Source: Natranaerobius thermophilus JW/NM-WN-LF (GTDB lineage: Bacteria > Bacillota > Natranaerobiia > Natranaerobiales > Natranaerobiaceae). Taken from it: 64,000 bases of DNA. The stretch's first letter is position 1. Each line of letters begins with the position of its first letter. The stretch lies in NCBI RefSeq assembly GCF_000020005.1, contig NC_010718.1, forward strand, positions 2,810,001 to 2,874,000, read 5' to 3'. Below, piece after piece: positions 1 through 7,974 of the stretch. Position numbers and translations under genes: made by a program. The notes beneath the pieces are model-generated. The model did no database searches. It was not told where the DNA came from and worked only from the letters and a program-made list of their open reading frames with translations.

Positions 1-30
1 AAATGTGATTCCTTCTGCCGATAGTTTCAC
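1..30 (-). CDS. partial CDS, probable ABC ATPase of B12 importer (first 10 codons)
   Basis: A GTG codon at 30-28 overlaps the TGA stop of the upstream permease as GTGA, and the frame stays open to the window edge, reading MKLSAEGITF. This is the usual 4-bp coupling inside an operon, and the ATPase is the subunit still missing from this importer. Only ten codons are visible, so the ATPase identity is inferred from position alone. Confidence 0.5.
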   Translation of the reverse strand, partial: MKLSAEGITF

Positions 31-1130
31 TGCCACCAAACCTTTCTCTTTTTTAATAGTAGATATAAAAAGAAGGGAACCCCAAGTAATGAAGTAACTA
101 TTCCCACAGGTATTTCTGACGGAGCAATCATAGTTCTCGCCAGGGTATCGGCTGATAAAAGTAACAAAGCTCCCATGAAACAAGAAGTTGGCAGTAAAAA
201 TCGATAATCAGCTCCTACTATTATCCTGCTGATGTGAGGACCTACCAGACCCACAAAACCAATAATACCGGTAAAAGCTACAGCTACAGCAGCAATCAAA
301 GATGAAAATATCAGACAAATTATCTTCATCCTTTTGACATCAACACCTAAACTTTTGGCTACTTCTTCTCCTCCACCTAAAACATTTAAATCCCAGGAAT
401 AACGTAATAAAATCACTATTGAAATCACCATTGGGATAAAGATAATTATAATATTAGTCCAGTTAGCTCCAATAATACTTCCCATTAACCAGTAAACCAG
501 TTCCGGTAATTCATCGGAATCACTGATATATTTTAAAGCTGAAACCAGGGCTGAAAAGAAATAACCTATGGCTACACCTGCCAAAATCAAGGTTTCGGAA
601 GTAGCCCCTTTCATACTAGAAATGATATAAATAAAAAACATGGTCAACATAGCGAAGACAAAGGCATTAGCAGGTATAAATAATTCATGATAACTGGATA
701 ACCCGCTTCCAAAAATTCCAACCTGCAGTACTATGGCTAAGGCAGCGCCAAAAGCAGCTCCACTGGAAAGCCCCAAGGTATAAGGACTTACCAGTGGATT
801 TCTTAAAATCCCCTGCATCACTACGCCTGCTCCTGCCAAAGAAAATCCCGCCATCACTGCCAAAAGGACCCGAGGTAAACGCAGCTGTAATACTATGATT
901 TTTTCTGTATTTGAAACTTCAGCTACTGCATCTGTACTTCTGATTGGTGAAGTTAAAATATTAAAAGCATCTACCGGGCCAACGGAAGAAGCTCCGTATG
1001 AAAGGGCTAATAGAGATACAATAAATAAAACAGTGATTAAACACAAAATTACCAAGATCTTTTTGTTTGTTGAAGATATGTAGGCCTGTTCAGGGTTTTG
1101 GATCTCTTGTTGCTGAATATTTCTACTCAT
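27..1130 (-). CDS. FecCD/BtuC-family ABC transporter permease
   Basis: This is the membrane permease of a cobalamin or iron-siderophore type importer, 367 residues, the normal length for BtuC/FecCD. One membrane segment lies at residues 25-47 and about nine follow. The family motif LRLPRVLLAVMAGFSLAGAG is at roughly 83-102, and the conserved GFVGLVGPHISR loop, which contacts the ATPase, is near 290. The gene overlaps the binding-protein gene upstream by 8 bp and the probable ATPase gene downstream by 4 bp. The cobalamin riboswitch in front of the operon argues for a corrinoid substrate rather than iron. The ATG at 1130 has only a weak ribosome site, so translation is probably coupled. Confidence 0.92.
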   Translation of the reverse strand: MSRNIQQQEIQNPEQAYISSTNKKILVILCLITVLFIVSLLALSYGASSVGPVDAFNILTSPIRSTDAVAEVSNTEKIIVLQLRLPRVLLAVMAGFSLAGAGVVMQGILRNPLVSPYTLGLSSGAAFGAALAIVLQVGIFGSGLSSYHELFIPANAFVFAMLTMFFIYIISSMKGATSETLILAGVAIGYFFSALVSALKYISDSDELPELVYWLMGSIIGANWTNIIIIFIPMVISIVILLRYSWDLNVLGGGEEVAKSLGVDVKRMKIICLIFSSLIAAVAVAFTGIIGFVGLVGPHISRIIVGADYRFLLPTSCFMGALLLLSADTLARTMIAPSEIPVGIVTSLLGVPFFLYLLLKKRKVWWQ

Positions 1131-2265
1131 GGGGATATACCCACACCCCTTGATATTCTAAACCGTAATATTCTTCTAGTAATTCCCTATGAATCTCTTT
1201 TGGTTCAACATCGTTAAATTGTTCTGGGTAAAACCACTTGGCCAAATAACTTAAACCGACTACACTTCGGGGGGATGTGTACAAATCAGTAGAAATACCA
1301 ACTACCCTATCTTCATTTACAGCAGTCAGCTCATCCCAGCCGGGCCTGTCCACCATGGCGGCAAGTTCTTCAGTAATCTCATCATGGCTATCCTCTTCAT
1401 ATCCAATGGCTACGTTTCGATCTGATAAGTTTTTGACAATTACATCAGGGTCTTGCTCCAAAATCCATTCATCGCTAATAGTGACAGATGAACCAGGTTC
1501 ATTGCCTGCCAAATTTACCCCTCCGGCTTTCAATAATGCCTGATGAGCACCGGAACCACTGGCATAAGCACTGTATTCTGCCTGGGTTTCCGAATAAACA
1601 GATACCTTGTCTTCATCTTCGATCTCGTCAATTCGATCTGTAATCAGTTGCATATGACCTTCAATAAAGTCTATATATTCTTCTGCTTGAGATTCTCGGT
1701 CCATAATCAAACCCATAGTTCTAATATCTTGTGTCAAAGTTTCAATTTTGTATCCATCTAGAAACACTACGGGTATGTCAGCAAGTTCAATCTGTTTTTT
1801 GATATCTTGATCCATGTATTGGCCAAAGCCAAATACTATGTCAGGATCTAGTTCAAGGATTTTTTCCGCATTTGGTGAAAAGACGCTTCCGACTTCGGGA
1901 TACTCTTGGGCTTCAGGTGGAAATGTTATAGAGTCTGCCACACCGACGGTTTTGTCTTCTGATTCTAAAATGTAGAGTAATTCATTGATATTGGAATTAG
2001 CTACTACCACTTTTTCTGGAGGTGATGGTACTTCAACAGATCTACCTTCAGAATCCACTATTGTTATTTGTTCTTGTTGTTTTTCTTGTTCCTGTTGTTC
2101 TTTTTGGTCCTTTTCTTGTTGCTCCTTTTCTTGTTGCTCCTGATTTTCGCTCGCTTTTTCCTGGCTTACTTGATCCTCTTGTTGACCTTGGCAGCCTGTA
2201 ATGCCTAGGGCCATCATCAAAGAAATTAATAAAATAGTAATTATGTAAGACAGTTCTTTTTTCAA
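1123..2265 (-). CDS. periplasmic-binding (BtuF/FepB-like) lipoprotein for corrinoid import
   Basis: The substrate-binding lipoprotein of the importer, about 380 residues. A signal segment ends in a lipobox (ALGITGC), so it is probably anchored to the outer face of the membrane. A low-complexity E/Q/K stretch follows, acting as a charged linker. The binding domain begins at ITIVDSEGRSVEVPSPPEKV, the usual opening of the BtuF/FhuD fold, with GFGQYMDQ and DEWILEQDPDVIV farther on. I place the start at TTG 2265, 8 nt after GGAGG, rather than at TTG 2271, which lies too close to it. The upstream riboswitch indicates a B12-type ligand; the sequence alone does not separate cobalamin from heme or siderophores. 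Confidence 0.88.
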   Translation of the reverse strand: MKKELSYIITILLISLMMALGITGCQGQQEDQVSQEKASENQEQQEKEQQEKDQKEQQEQEKQQEQITIVDSEGRSVEVPSPPEKVVVANSNINELLYILESEDKTVGVADSITFPPEAQEYPEVGSVFSPNAEKILELDPDIVFGFGQYMDQDIKKQIELADIPVVFLDGYKIETLTQDIRTMGLIMDRESQAEEYIDFIEGHMQLITDRIDEIEDEDKVSVYSETQAEYSAYASGSGAHQALLKAGGVNLAGNEPGSSVTISDEWILEQDPDVIVKNLSDRNVAIGYEEDSHDEITEELAAMVDRPGWDELTAVNEDRVVGISTDLYTSPRSVVGLSYLAKWFYPEQFNDVEPKEIHRELLEEYYGLEYQGVWVYPHE

Positions 2266-2343
2266 AATCAACGCCTCCTCAAATTTTATTTTTTCTTAAT
2301 TGGGACTTGAATTCTTTAAGTTAAATTTGTGTCAGGTAAAACA

Positions 2344-2374
2344 TAAAAAAACCTCCTTTGCGTGAAAGGAGGTT
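2344..2374 (-). terminator. rho-independent terminator in the riboswitch leader
   Basis: A 10-bp perfect stem (AACCTCCTTT with AAAGGAGGTT, 2350-2374) is followed on the minus strand by a T run at 2344-2350. It lies between the cobalamin aptamer and the binding-protein gene, so it is the likely expression platform: when the aptamer binds its ligand this hairpin can form and stop transcription. Confidence 0.85.
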
Positions 2375-2479
2375 AGTATTAGCCAGTCAGTTTATACCTA
2401 TTTAGATAAATAATGATCTAAAAAATAATAGGCAAAATTATTAGCTTCCAGGCTTCACCTCCCCATCAACCGTAGTTCA

Positions 2480-2696
2480 AAGGTGAGCGAAGCTAGGCAG
2501 TTCTCCTGGCTTAGGTTCTTCAGCTATTTTCGCCTTCCCAGAACTCATGGAAATGTCGAAGCTCCATTACAGTTCCAGTGGCAGAGTGAAAATAGCCTCC
2601 CCCTTACAGTGGCGGGACCGCGTCGGACTTTCACCGAACTTCTCTTTTAAGCCTTTGATTGCAATTTAGTTACCAATTGGTTACAAAGGCACCTAG
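2480..2696 (-). promoter_or_regulatory. cobalamin riboswitch
   Basis: On the minus strand the leader shows, in order, AGGTGCC (about 2690), GGCTTAAAAGAGAA, GGTGAAAGTCCGACGCGG, TCCCGCCACTGTAAGGGGGA, and the B12 box AGCCAGGAGAACTGCC at 2496-2511. These are the conserved blocks of the adenosylcobalamin aptamer in the correct order and spacing. A terminator lies between the aptamer and the gene, so control is probably by premature termination. The ends given are approximate. Confidence 0.93.
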
Positions 2697-2782
2697 CTAT
2701 TACTCGTATTTTGTTTTTAACTCAGTTAAAGAAAATTTTATCATAAGTAATATATGCTTGCAATGTTGATCTTTGTAGATCT

Positions 2783-5374
2783 TTATTCAACGAATTCGCC
2801 AACATCTTCAGGGACATTTCCACTAAAAGAGTTATCTTCCGTATTGGCTTTAGAATCGGGACTATAAAGAATTCCACTATCTTGATTATCGATAATTTCA
2901 TTACTTAGAATATCCGCTTCAGATTCTCTATCAAGTAAAATACCTGTTTTTTCATGATCTTTGATAATATTATCTGTGATTTCACTAAATGTTTTGTGAA
3001 AAAGAACTAAGCCCGTCTTATTATTACTAATAACATTATCTTCAATTTTCAAGTCGGATTCATTTAAGGCATATATTCCTGTTCTTTTTTGACCTATAAT
3101 ATCGTTGCCTTCAATATTAAGTCCTTTTATATTGTGTACATGAACCCCGACACTATCATTTTCCCTAATTTCATTTTCAGTTACTCCTCCACCTGTAGAT
3201 CTGTTTACGATAGAAATTCCCCCACCAGTTCTGGCATAGTTTCCAATGATTTCGTTTCCATCAATAGTTACCATGGCCCTATCAGCACGGATTGCACCTC
3301 CAGAACATTCGGCTTCATTCTCATTGATAGTGTTACTGTCTATCATGGCTTCTGAACCATCAATTAAAATGCCACCACCTATATCGAGCGATTCATTCTG
3401 ATTGATATCATTATTTACTAAAGTGAGTTGCCGATCACTGTAAGAGGCGATGCCAGCTCCAAAATAACCTTCATTACGTGAAATGTCATTGTTTCTTAAC
3501 TCAACATCATGATTGGAACTACTATAAACTCCACCACCATCACCACCTGAATAATTCTTGGTAATAGTATTATTTATAAGACTAAGCTCTACTTCATCCC
3601 TGGCAAAGACTCCTCCACCACTAGAGTAGGTACTGTTATCAGTAATAGTACTATCAGTAATAGTAAGTTTTGTATTGTCTTTAGCGTAAATTCCTGCCCC
3701 ACCTAGTCTTTCGGTACTGTTGTTACTAATAGAGTTATTCTTGATATCCAGCTGTGATTGAGGACCAGCAAAAATTCCGCCATCAATGTTTCCTGTAATA
3801 ATATTATTCTCTAGTAGGAGAGTGGAGCCGTCTTTAACCAAAATTCCACCACCTACATCATATTCCAAATTACCGATTTCGTAATTTTTCCCACTACCGC
3901 CAGTAATGGTAATACCTTGGATTGTTGCATCTTCTCCATTTGAAGCAGTTACTATGGGCCCAGTTCTTCCTCCATCAATTACAGTCTTTTGGACCTTTTC
4001 TTCGTTATGGGGGTCAAGGCCTGATATCGTAATATCTTTACCTTCAAGGTTGATATTTTCCTGATAGGTACCTGGAGAAATTTCGATTATGTCCCCTGAT
4101 TGTGCCATTTCAATTGCTTTTTGAATAGAATCATACCTTTCCGGGCTTGTTGTACTATCTCCACCATCTTGACTGTATAGTTTTATCTTTGAACTACTAG
4201 AGTCTTGATCTTGGTTACTTTCAGATGTTAGTTCATCTTGATCTTCGTGTGATTCATCTTCATCTGATTGATCTTTATCTGTTTGATCTTTATCTGATTT
4301 TGTTTTCTCCTGTTCTTTCTCCCGTTCATCTTTTTGACTAGAAAAATCTTCAACCATGGGTGCTTCTTCTGCCCCTCCCGGATCAGTAATAATCATTAAT
4401 AAAAACATTAGAACCACAACAACCACAACTGATAAGCTACCCAAGAGAATTTGATTAGTTTTTCTGGAGTTTTTTGACAACCGATAACCAATATATTCTT
4501 TTAGTTCTATTAATTTGCTTTTTAAAGTAGTTCCTAAATCATTAATTGCTGACTCTATAGAAGAGGTCAAGTCATCTATATTGCTACTTTCCTTCTCGTC
4601 TTTTTTGTCTAGATTTTCACTGTCACTGCTTTCAGCTAATCTACTGTGAGTCGCGGTTTCACTTTTGCTCGGCTTTTTATTTTCATTGTTTTCTTTTTCA
4701 ATGTTTTCATGTCTGTGACTTTCATCTTGGTTTTCATGGGTTTCATGTTTAGTATTTGCAGAAGTTATATCAGTTGAGGTTGATTTATCTTTACTTTTAT
4801 TTGTGACAAACTGAAACCAAATTCCAAAAGCTATAGTAATGGGATAGAGTAGTATTTGTAAGGCTATATTCAAACCAAATACTCCTGCTATTACACCTGC
4901 TACTGAAGAACCTCCTGAAATCCCTGTAGAAATGATTATCGAAGGTTTGACAAAATAAACAGCCACTATACCAAGAATTATTCCAAAAATCACGGATAGT
5001 TCAATCATTCCCCTGGTTAAGGCTAGAGCAATGAGCCCTGTTACTAAAGAAACTGACAAAAACACACCTAAAAAATACACTTTTAATGCTATGTAAGCAC
5101 CAAAAATACCAAATAATATACCCACAACTACTGCTATTCCCGCCGCACCAGTAGAAGGTCCAACTGAGGCAAAGGTAATAGATGAACTTAACAAACCGCC
5201 CATCACAAAACCTGTAAAAGCAATCCACAGTTTAAATAATTTGTAACCAAACAGCCATACAGGTATTAACACTATTAGAGATAAAGCGGCAAAAACATTT
5301 TGAATATCAGACATTACATTATCTGTAGTTTCAAGTACATCGAAGAAACTAAACAATAGCTCCATTTCTTCCAC
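2783..5374 (-). CDS. membrane-anchored right-handed beta-helix (PbH1 repeat) protein
   Basis: An 863-residue protein of unknown role. The N-terminal 190 residues hold about six hydrophobic segments. An acidic, Lys/Glu/Ser-rich cytoplasmic-looking stretch follows (about 200-290), then another membrane segment near 308-330 and a second acidic low-complexity linker. From about residue 395 onward come 18 or so short repeats of the type NxIxxNxxxGGGI, typical of parallel beta-helix proteins (NosD and pectate-lyase-like). The lead-in SIQKAIEMAQSGDIIEISPGTY is the usual cap of such domains. No catalytic residues could be assigned. The start is GTG 5374, 8 nt after AAAGGGGG. It may bind surface polysaccharide, but that is a guess. 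Confidence 0.8.
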   Translation of the reverse strand: MEEMELLFSFFDVLETTDNVMSDIQNVFAALSLIVLIPVWLFGYKLFKLWIAFTGFVMGGLLSSSITFASVGPSTGAAGIAVVVGILFGIFGAYIALKVYFLGVFLSVSLVTGLIALALTRGMIELSVIFGIILGIVAVYFVKPSIIISTGISGGSSVAGVIAGVFGLNIALQILLYPITIAFGIWFQFVTNKSKDKSTSTDITSANTKHETHENQDESHRHENIEKENNENKKPSKSETATHSRLAESSDSENLDKKDEKESSNIDDLTSSIESAINDLGTTLKSKLIELKEYIGYRLSKNSRKTNQILLGSLSVVVVVVLMFLLMIITDPGGAEEAPMVEDFSSQKDEREKEQEKTKSDKDQTDKDQSDEDESHEDQDELTSESNQDQDSSSSKIKLYSQDGGDSTTSPERYDSIQKAIEMAQSGDIIEISPGTYQENINLEGKDITISGLDPHNEEKVQKTVIDGGRTGPIVTASNGEDATIQGITITGGSGKNYEIGNLEYDVGGGILVKDGSTLLLENNIITGNIDGGIFAGPQSQLDIKNNSISNNSTERLGGAGIYAKDNTKLTITDSTITDNSTYSSGGGVFARDEVELSLINNTITKNYSGGDGGGVYSSSNHDVELRNNDISRNEGYFGAGIASYSDRQLTLVNNDINQNESLDIGGGILIDGSEAMIDSNTINENEAECSGGAIRADRAMVTIDGNEIIGNYARTGGGISIVNRSTGGGVTENEIRENDSVGVHVHNIKGLNIEGNDIIGQKRTGIYALNESDLKIEDNVISNNKTGLVLFHKTFSEITDNIIKDHEKTGILLDRESEADILSNEIIDNQDSGILYSPDSKANTEDNSFSGNVPEDVGEFVE

Positions 5375-5460
5375 TATAAGAACCCCCTTTAGATAACTCG
5401 CATAATCCGTTCAATTGAAAATTTTACAGTATCAACAACTCTATAAAACAGCACCTAAAT

Positions 5461-5490
5461 AAAAAGCTGCTTCGTGAGAAGCAGCTTTTT
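5461..5490 (-). terminator. rho-independent terminator
   Basis: A perfect 13-bp stem (AAAAAGCTGCTTC with GAAGCAGCTTTTT) around a GTGA loop, with U-rich flanks in both directions. It ends the minus-strand unit carrying the two small membrane protein genes upstream. The rest of the interval 5375-5628 shows nothing recognisable. Confidence 0.88.
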
Positions 5491-5628
5491 ATTATTATCC
5501 TTTATTTGGTTACTACCAAATGTGAGTTATACACAAGTAGTACAATTATCTATATTGGTAAAAATCCCTTGTGACTATAGCCCTATTTTTATAAATTGTT
5601 AGATTCGCCACATTTAGCATGTCTACTT

Positions 5629-6153
5629 TTAACCAAGGTTATCATCTAAAACTTGTTTTACTACCTTGGCATCATGCTTTTCTAAGGACCAGTTGATTTT
5701 TATTGGCTTTTTTGTAATGGGGTTCTTTCTAGTTGTGATTATTTCTAATACCTCGGACGAGCTCAATTCCTTTATTATTTGGTACGAGTTAATATCATCC
5801 CATTTTAATAAGTATGGCTTTAAAAACAGGCCTTTTTCCCTGATTTCACCGCTTCGCCAAATTAAATAGATCAATGCCAAAAAGAGAACAACATATAAAC
5901 CTGTATCCATAACATCGTAAAAAGTAGTTTGAAAAACAGAATACTGGGAACCTTCGATATAAGAAATAAACCTTGTTATTGTTAAATAGCTTGCCAAACC
6001 CAAGGGAAATATAGCTATAAAAACCATACCAATCTTGTCCAGACCTGTTATAATACGCTTTCTTAAATCTCCAAGTTTTTTTATTCCTAAAGTTAAATAG
6101 ATTATGTAGCCAATCACAATTAAATAAAATAATAGTATCATAACTGTGCTCAA
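5629..6153 (-). CDS. small membrane protein, DUF5673-like C-terminus
   Basis: A 174-residue protein with three or four hydrophobic segments in the first 105 residues. A soluble tail follows, containing LKWDDINSYQII and ITTRKNPITKKPIKINW, which resembles the DUF5673 family of small membrane proteins; this match is from memory. The start is TTG 6153, 9 nt after GAGGAG. It lies 75 bp downstream of another small membrane gene with a terminator just behind, so the two probably share a transcript, perhaps continuous with the agr-type regulator gene farther upstream. Function unknown. Confidence 0.65.
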   Translation of the reverse strand: MSTVMILLFYLIVIGYIIYLTLGIKKLGDLRKRIITGLDKIGMVFIAIFPLGLASYLTITRFISYIEGSQYSVFQTTFYDVMDTGLYVVLFLALIYLIWRSGEIREKGLFLKPYLLKWDDINSYQIIKELSSSEVLEIITTRKNPITKKPIKINWSLEKHDAKVVKQVLDDNLG

Positions 6154-6228
6154 ACCATTGCACTCCTCTTCCCGATTAGTACTTACTGACTCGTTTACCG
6201 GATCGACAGTAAAATTGCTTGGACAATA

Positions 6229-6660
6229 TTAATCTAGCTCTACAATATTTTTTAACTCATTAAATTGATCTGATGATATTTTTTTATAATCATCTTTCCT
6301 ATTGATTATTACAGAATCTTCATCAAAGATTAGCTTTAACCTACTTGTCGAATACCCTTCGTGTTGTATCCATAATTCTTTATCGACTTCTTTTGAAGTT
6401 TCATTTGTTGTTTCATCTTTGAATTCTAGCTCCTCATAAAAATTTTTGTAGTCTTTGACCTGCTCTTTAGAACTTATAATTTCATATTCCATCATATCTT
6501 TATCTTCTAAATGAGTACCTACTCTCAGTTGTTTGATCTCTTCCTCTGGAGTAAGTGCTTCGTAAACGTCGGTTATCACTGGATATGCCAATATTAAAAC
6601 TATGATTATCAACCCAAAAACTATGAATTTCTCCAATCCTGTCATTCCTTTGAATTTCAA
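6229..6660 (-). CDS. hypothetical protein with one N-terminal membrane segment
   Basis: A 143-residue protein that I do not recognise. One membrane helix lies at about residues 11-30 (FIVFGLIIIVLILAYPVI), followed by a highly acidic soluble domain with many Glu, Asp and Lys. The topology suggests an anchored extracytoplasmic domain. The start is TTG 6660, 11 nt after AGGAGG; ATG at codon 6, preceded by AAAGGA, is the alternative. The gene begins 64 bp after the end of the response regulator gene and no terminator lies between, so it may be the last part of the first agr-type operon. Confidence 0.6.
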   Translation of the reverse strand: MKFKGMTGLEKFIVFGLIIIVLILAYPVITDVYEALTPEEEIKQLRVGTHLEDKDMMEYEIISSKEQVKDYKNFYEELEFKDETTNETSKEVDKELWIQHEGYSTSRLKLIFDEDSVIINRKDDYKKISSDQFNELKNIVELD

Positions 6661-6724
6661 TTAATTAAGTACCTCCTATACTGTTTTGAGCTCAAAACTT
6701 AGATTTCTGCTTTTGATTATTTTT

Positions 6725-7120
6725 TTATGTTTGATTTTTATTTCTTATTTTTTCTACCAATTCATCAAGAATTATAAATAATTGTTCTTCTTTTATTGGT
6801 TTAACTAAATAATATACAGAATTACTGTCAAGTGACTGCAATGCGATTCCAGAATAAACTGTTATAAAAATAAATTCAATATCAGGTATACTTTTCTTAA
6901 TCCTTTTGGCCGCATCTAAGTATGCATTATTGTTATTTTTATTTGTCAATTCTACATCAATCAAAGCTATATCAATATTACAATCTTTACATATTTCAAT
7001 AGCTTCGCTTTCACTTGAAGTAGAATATACATTGTTAACGTATCTATTTTTCTTGACGAGTTTATGATAATATTTTTGAGTATAATAATCAACTTCTAAA
7101 ATCAAAATATCCACATACAT
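6725..7120 (-). CDS. receiver-only response regulator of agr-type locus 1
   Basis: A 131-residue stand-alone CheY-like receiver domain. The phospho-acceptor is Asp55 (IALIDVEL), the switch Thr lies in FITVYSG near 87, and the conserved Lys is in YLVKPI near 108. No DNA-binding domain follows, whereas AgrA-family regulators normally carry a C-terminal LytTR domain. The first acidic pocket reads ILILEVD, with Val10 where the paralogue at 15701-16099 has Asp, so metal binding may be altered. It lies just behind the agrD-like gene, with a weak terminator between. The partner kinase is presumably the GHKL protein upstream. How it produces an output is unknown. Confidence 0.8.
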   Translation of the reverse strand: MYVDILILEVDYYTQKYYHKLVKKNRYVNNVYSTSSESEAIEICKDCNIDIALIDVELTNKNNNNAYLDAAKRIKKSIPDIEFIFITVYSGIALQSLDSNSVYYLVKPIKEEQLFIILDELVEKIRNKNQT

Positions 7121-7164
7121 TGGGTATCATCCTCACTTGTTCTAATGTGCTGAATTTACTAAGC

Positions 7165-7192
7165 AAAAAACAAGGCGGTAATATAACCGCCC
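7165..7192 (-). terminator. terminator or attenuator between agrD1 and the regulator gene
   Basis: A 6-bp GC stem (GGCGGT 7174-7179 with ACCGCC 7186-7191) is followed on the minus strand by TTGTTTTTTGC. It would stop or reduce transcription between the peptide gene and the response regulator gene, giving more peptide message than regulator message. The short stem suggests partial read-through. Confidence 0.65.
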
Positions 7193-7210
7193 TGTTTACG
7201 TCTCATTTCC

Positions 7211-7342
7211 TCATCTAAAGTATTTTTTCAGTTTGGTAGGGACTTCGGGCTCATGTAAATAGTAAATACTTGCAGTACTAACTCCTAATAGAGCAACTAA
7301 ACTAAGGACTTTAGCAATCACAACAAAGGCCTGTCTTTTCAA
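7211..7342 (-). CDS. agrD: AgrD-like cyclic lactone autoinducer precursor (locus 1)
   Basis: A 43-residue peptide gene starting at TTG 7342, 9 nt after AAAGGAGG, directly behind agrB. The layout is that of AgrD: an amphipathic hydrophobic leader (residues 1-20), a core, and a charged tail. The core and tail read GVSTASIYYLHEPEVPTKL, which lines up with staphylococcal AgrD around the (D/H)EPxVPxxL recognition tail. The residue at the ring position is Ser25, not Cys, predicting a five-residue lactone ring from Ser25 to Leu29 and AgrB cleavage before His30. Serine-type rings are known in some staphylococci (S. intermedius group). The exocyclic tail length cannot be read from sequence. The second locus encodes a paralogue with the same GVSTAS block. 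Confidence 0.85.
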   Translation of the reverse strand: MKRQAFVVIAKVLSLVALLGVSTASIYYLHEPEVPTKLKKYFR

Positions 7343-7344
7343 AA

Positions 7345-7974
7345 TTATGCCTCCTTTCTTTCTTGATTATTTACTAATAATCTCATATCCAAATGACTTA
7401 TTATCTTAAAGCTAGTTGAAGTTATTAAAAGGCTGGCAAAAGTACCGCTTAAAAGGGACAAATATCCATGTAATGGACTTACATAGTAAAACAATCCACC
7501 TGTGATCATTATCCAGGCAATGGAAACTATTTTAGGAAAGATATATGTTTTTTTGTAATCTTGATACCCCTTTTTGTCTTTATTCCAAACTGCCGGGGCA
7601 TATTTTAATATCCAATAAATTGAAGTCGAAAACAATAGAGCAGAAATAAAAGCTATTCCTTTGATTGAAGTTGGGAGAAAATCTGCTACCCAAATAATCA
7701 TAAGTATCATTACCAGGGTTGAGAACAAGCATTTTGTATAACATTGGAAGTGGGTGCCCCCTATCACTGTTCGCATTATCCCAAAAACTGCCATAACCAA
7801 TATAAATTCAGGTAAAATTCCCAGTAATAACCCCACTGTTAAAAAGACTACCCCCTTGATAACTGCACCAATTATCACTTCAAGGGCATAGCTATATACT
7901 TCTATATCTTCTTGGTCTCGATTGAGTTCAGAACCCACTTTGTTTGCCAAAAGATTAGATAATCTTTTTATCAT
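7345..7974 (-). CDS. agrB: AgrB-like peptide-processing membrane protease (locus 1)
   Basis: A 209-residue integral membrane protein that cuts and cyclises the AgrD peptide. The catalytic pair is clear: IGGTHFQCYTKC gives His75 and Cys82, the same spacing as the His77/Cys84 pair of S. aureus AgrB. About five or six hydrophobic segments are present. The reading frame extends to a GTG at 7992, but the ribosome site GAGGAGG lies inside that extension, so ATG 7974, 9 nt behind it, is the true start. The gene overlaps the kinase gene by 20 bp, and agrD follows within 2 bp. Confidence in the family is high because of the motif and the neighbour genes. Confidence 0.93.
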   Translation of the reverse strand: MIKRLSNLLANKVGSELNRDQEDIEVYSYALEVIIGAVIKGVVFLTVGLLLGILPEFILVMAVFGIMRTVIGGTHFQCYTKCLFSTLVMILMIIWVADFLPTSIKGIAFISALLFSTSIYWILKYAPAVWNKDKKGYQDYKKTYIFPKIVSIAWIMITGGLFYYVSPLHGYLSLLSGTFASLLITSTSFKIISHLDMRLLVNNQERKEA

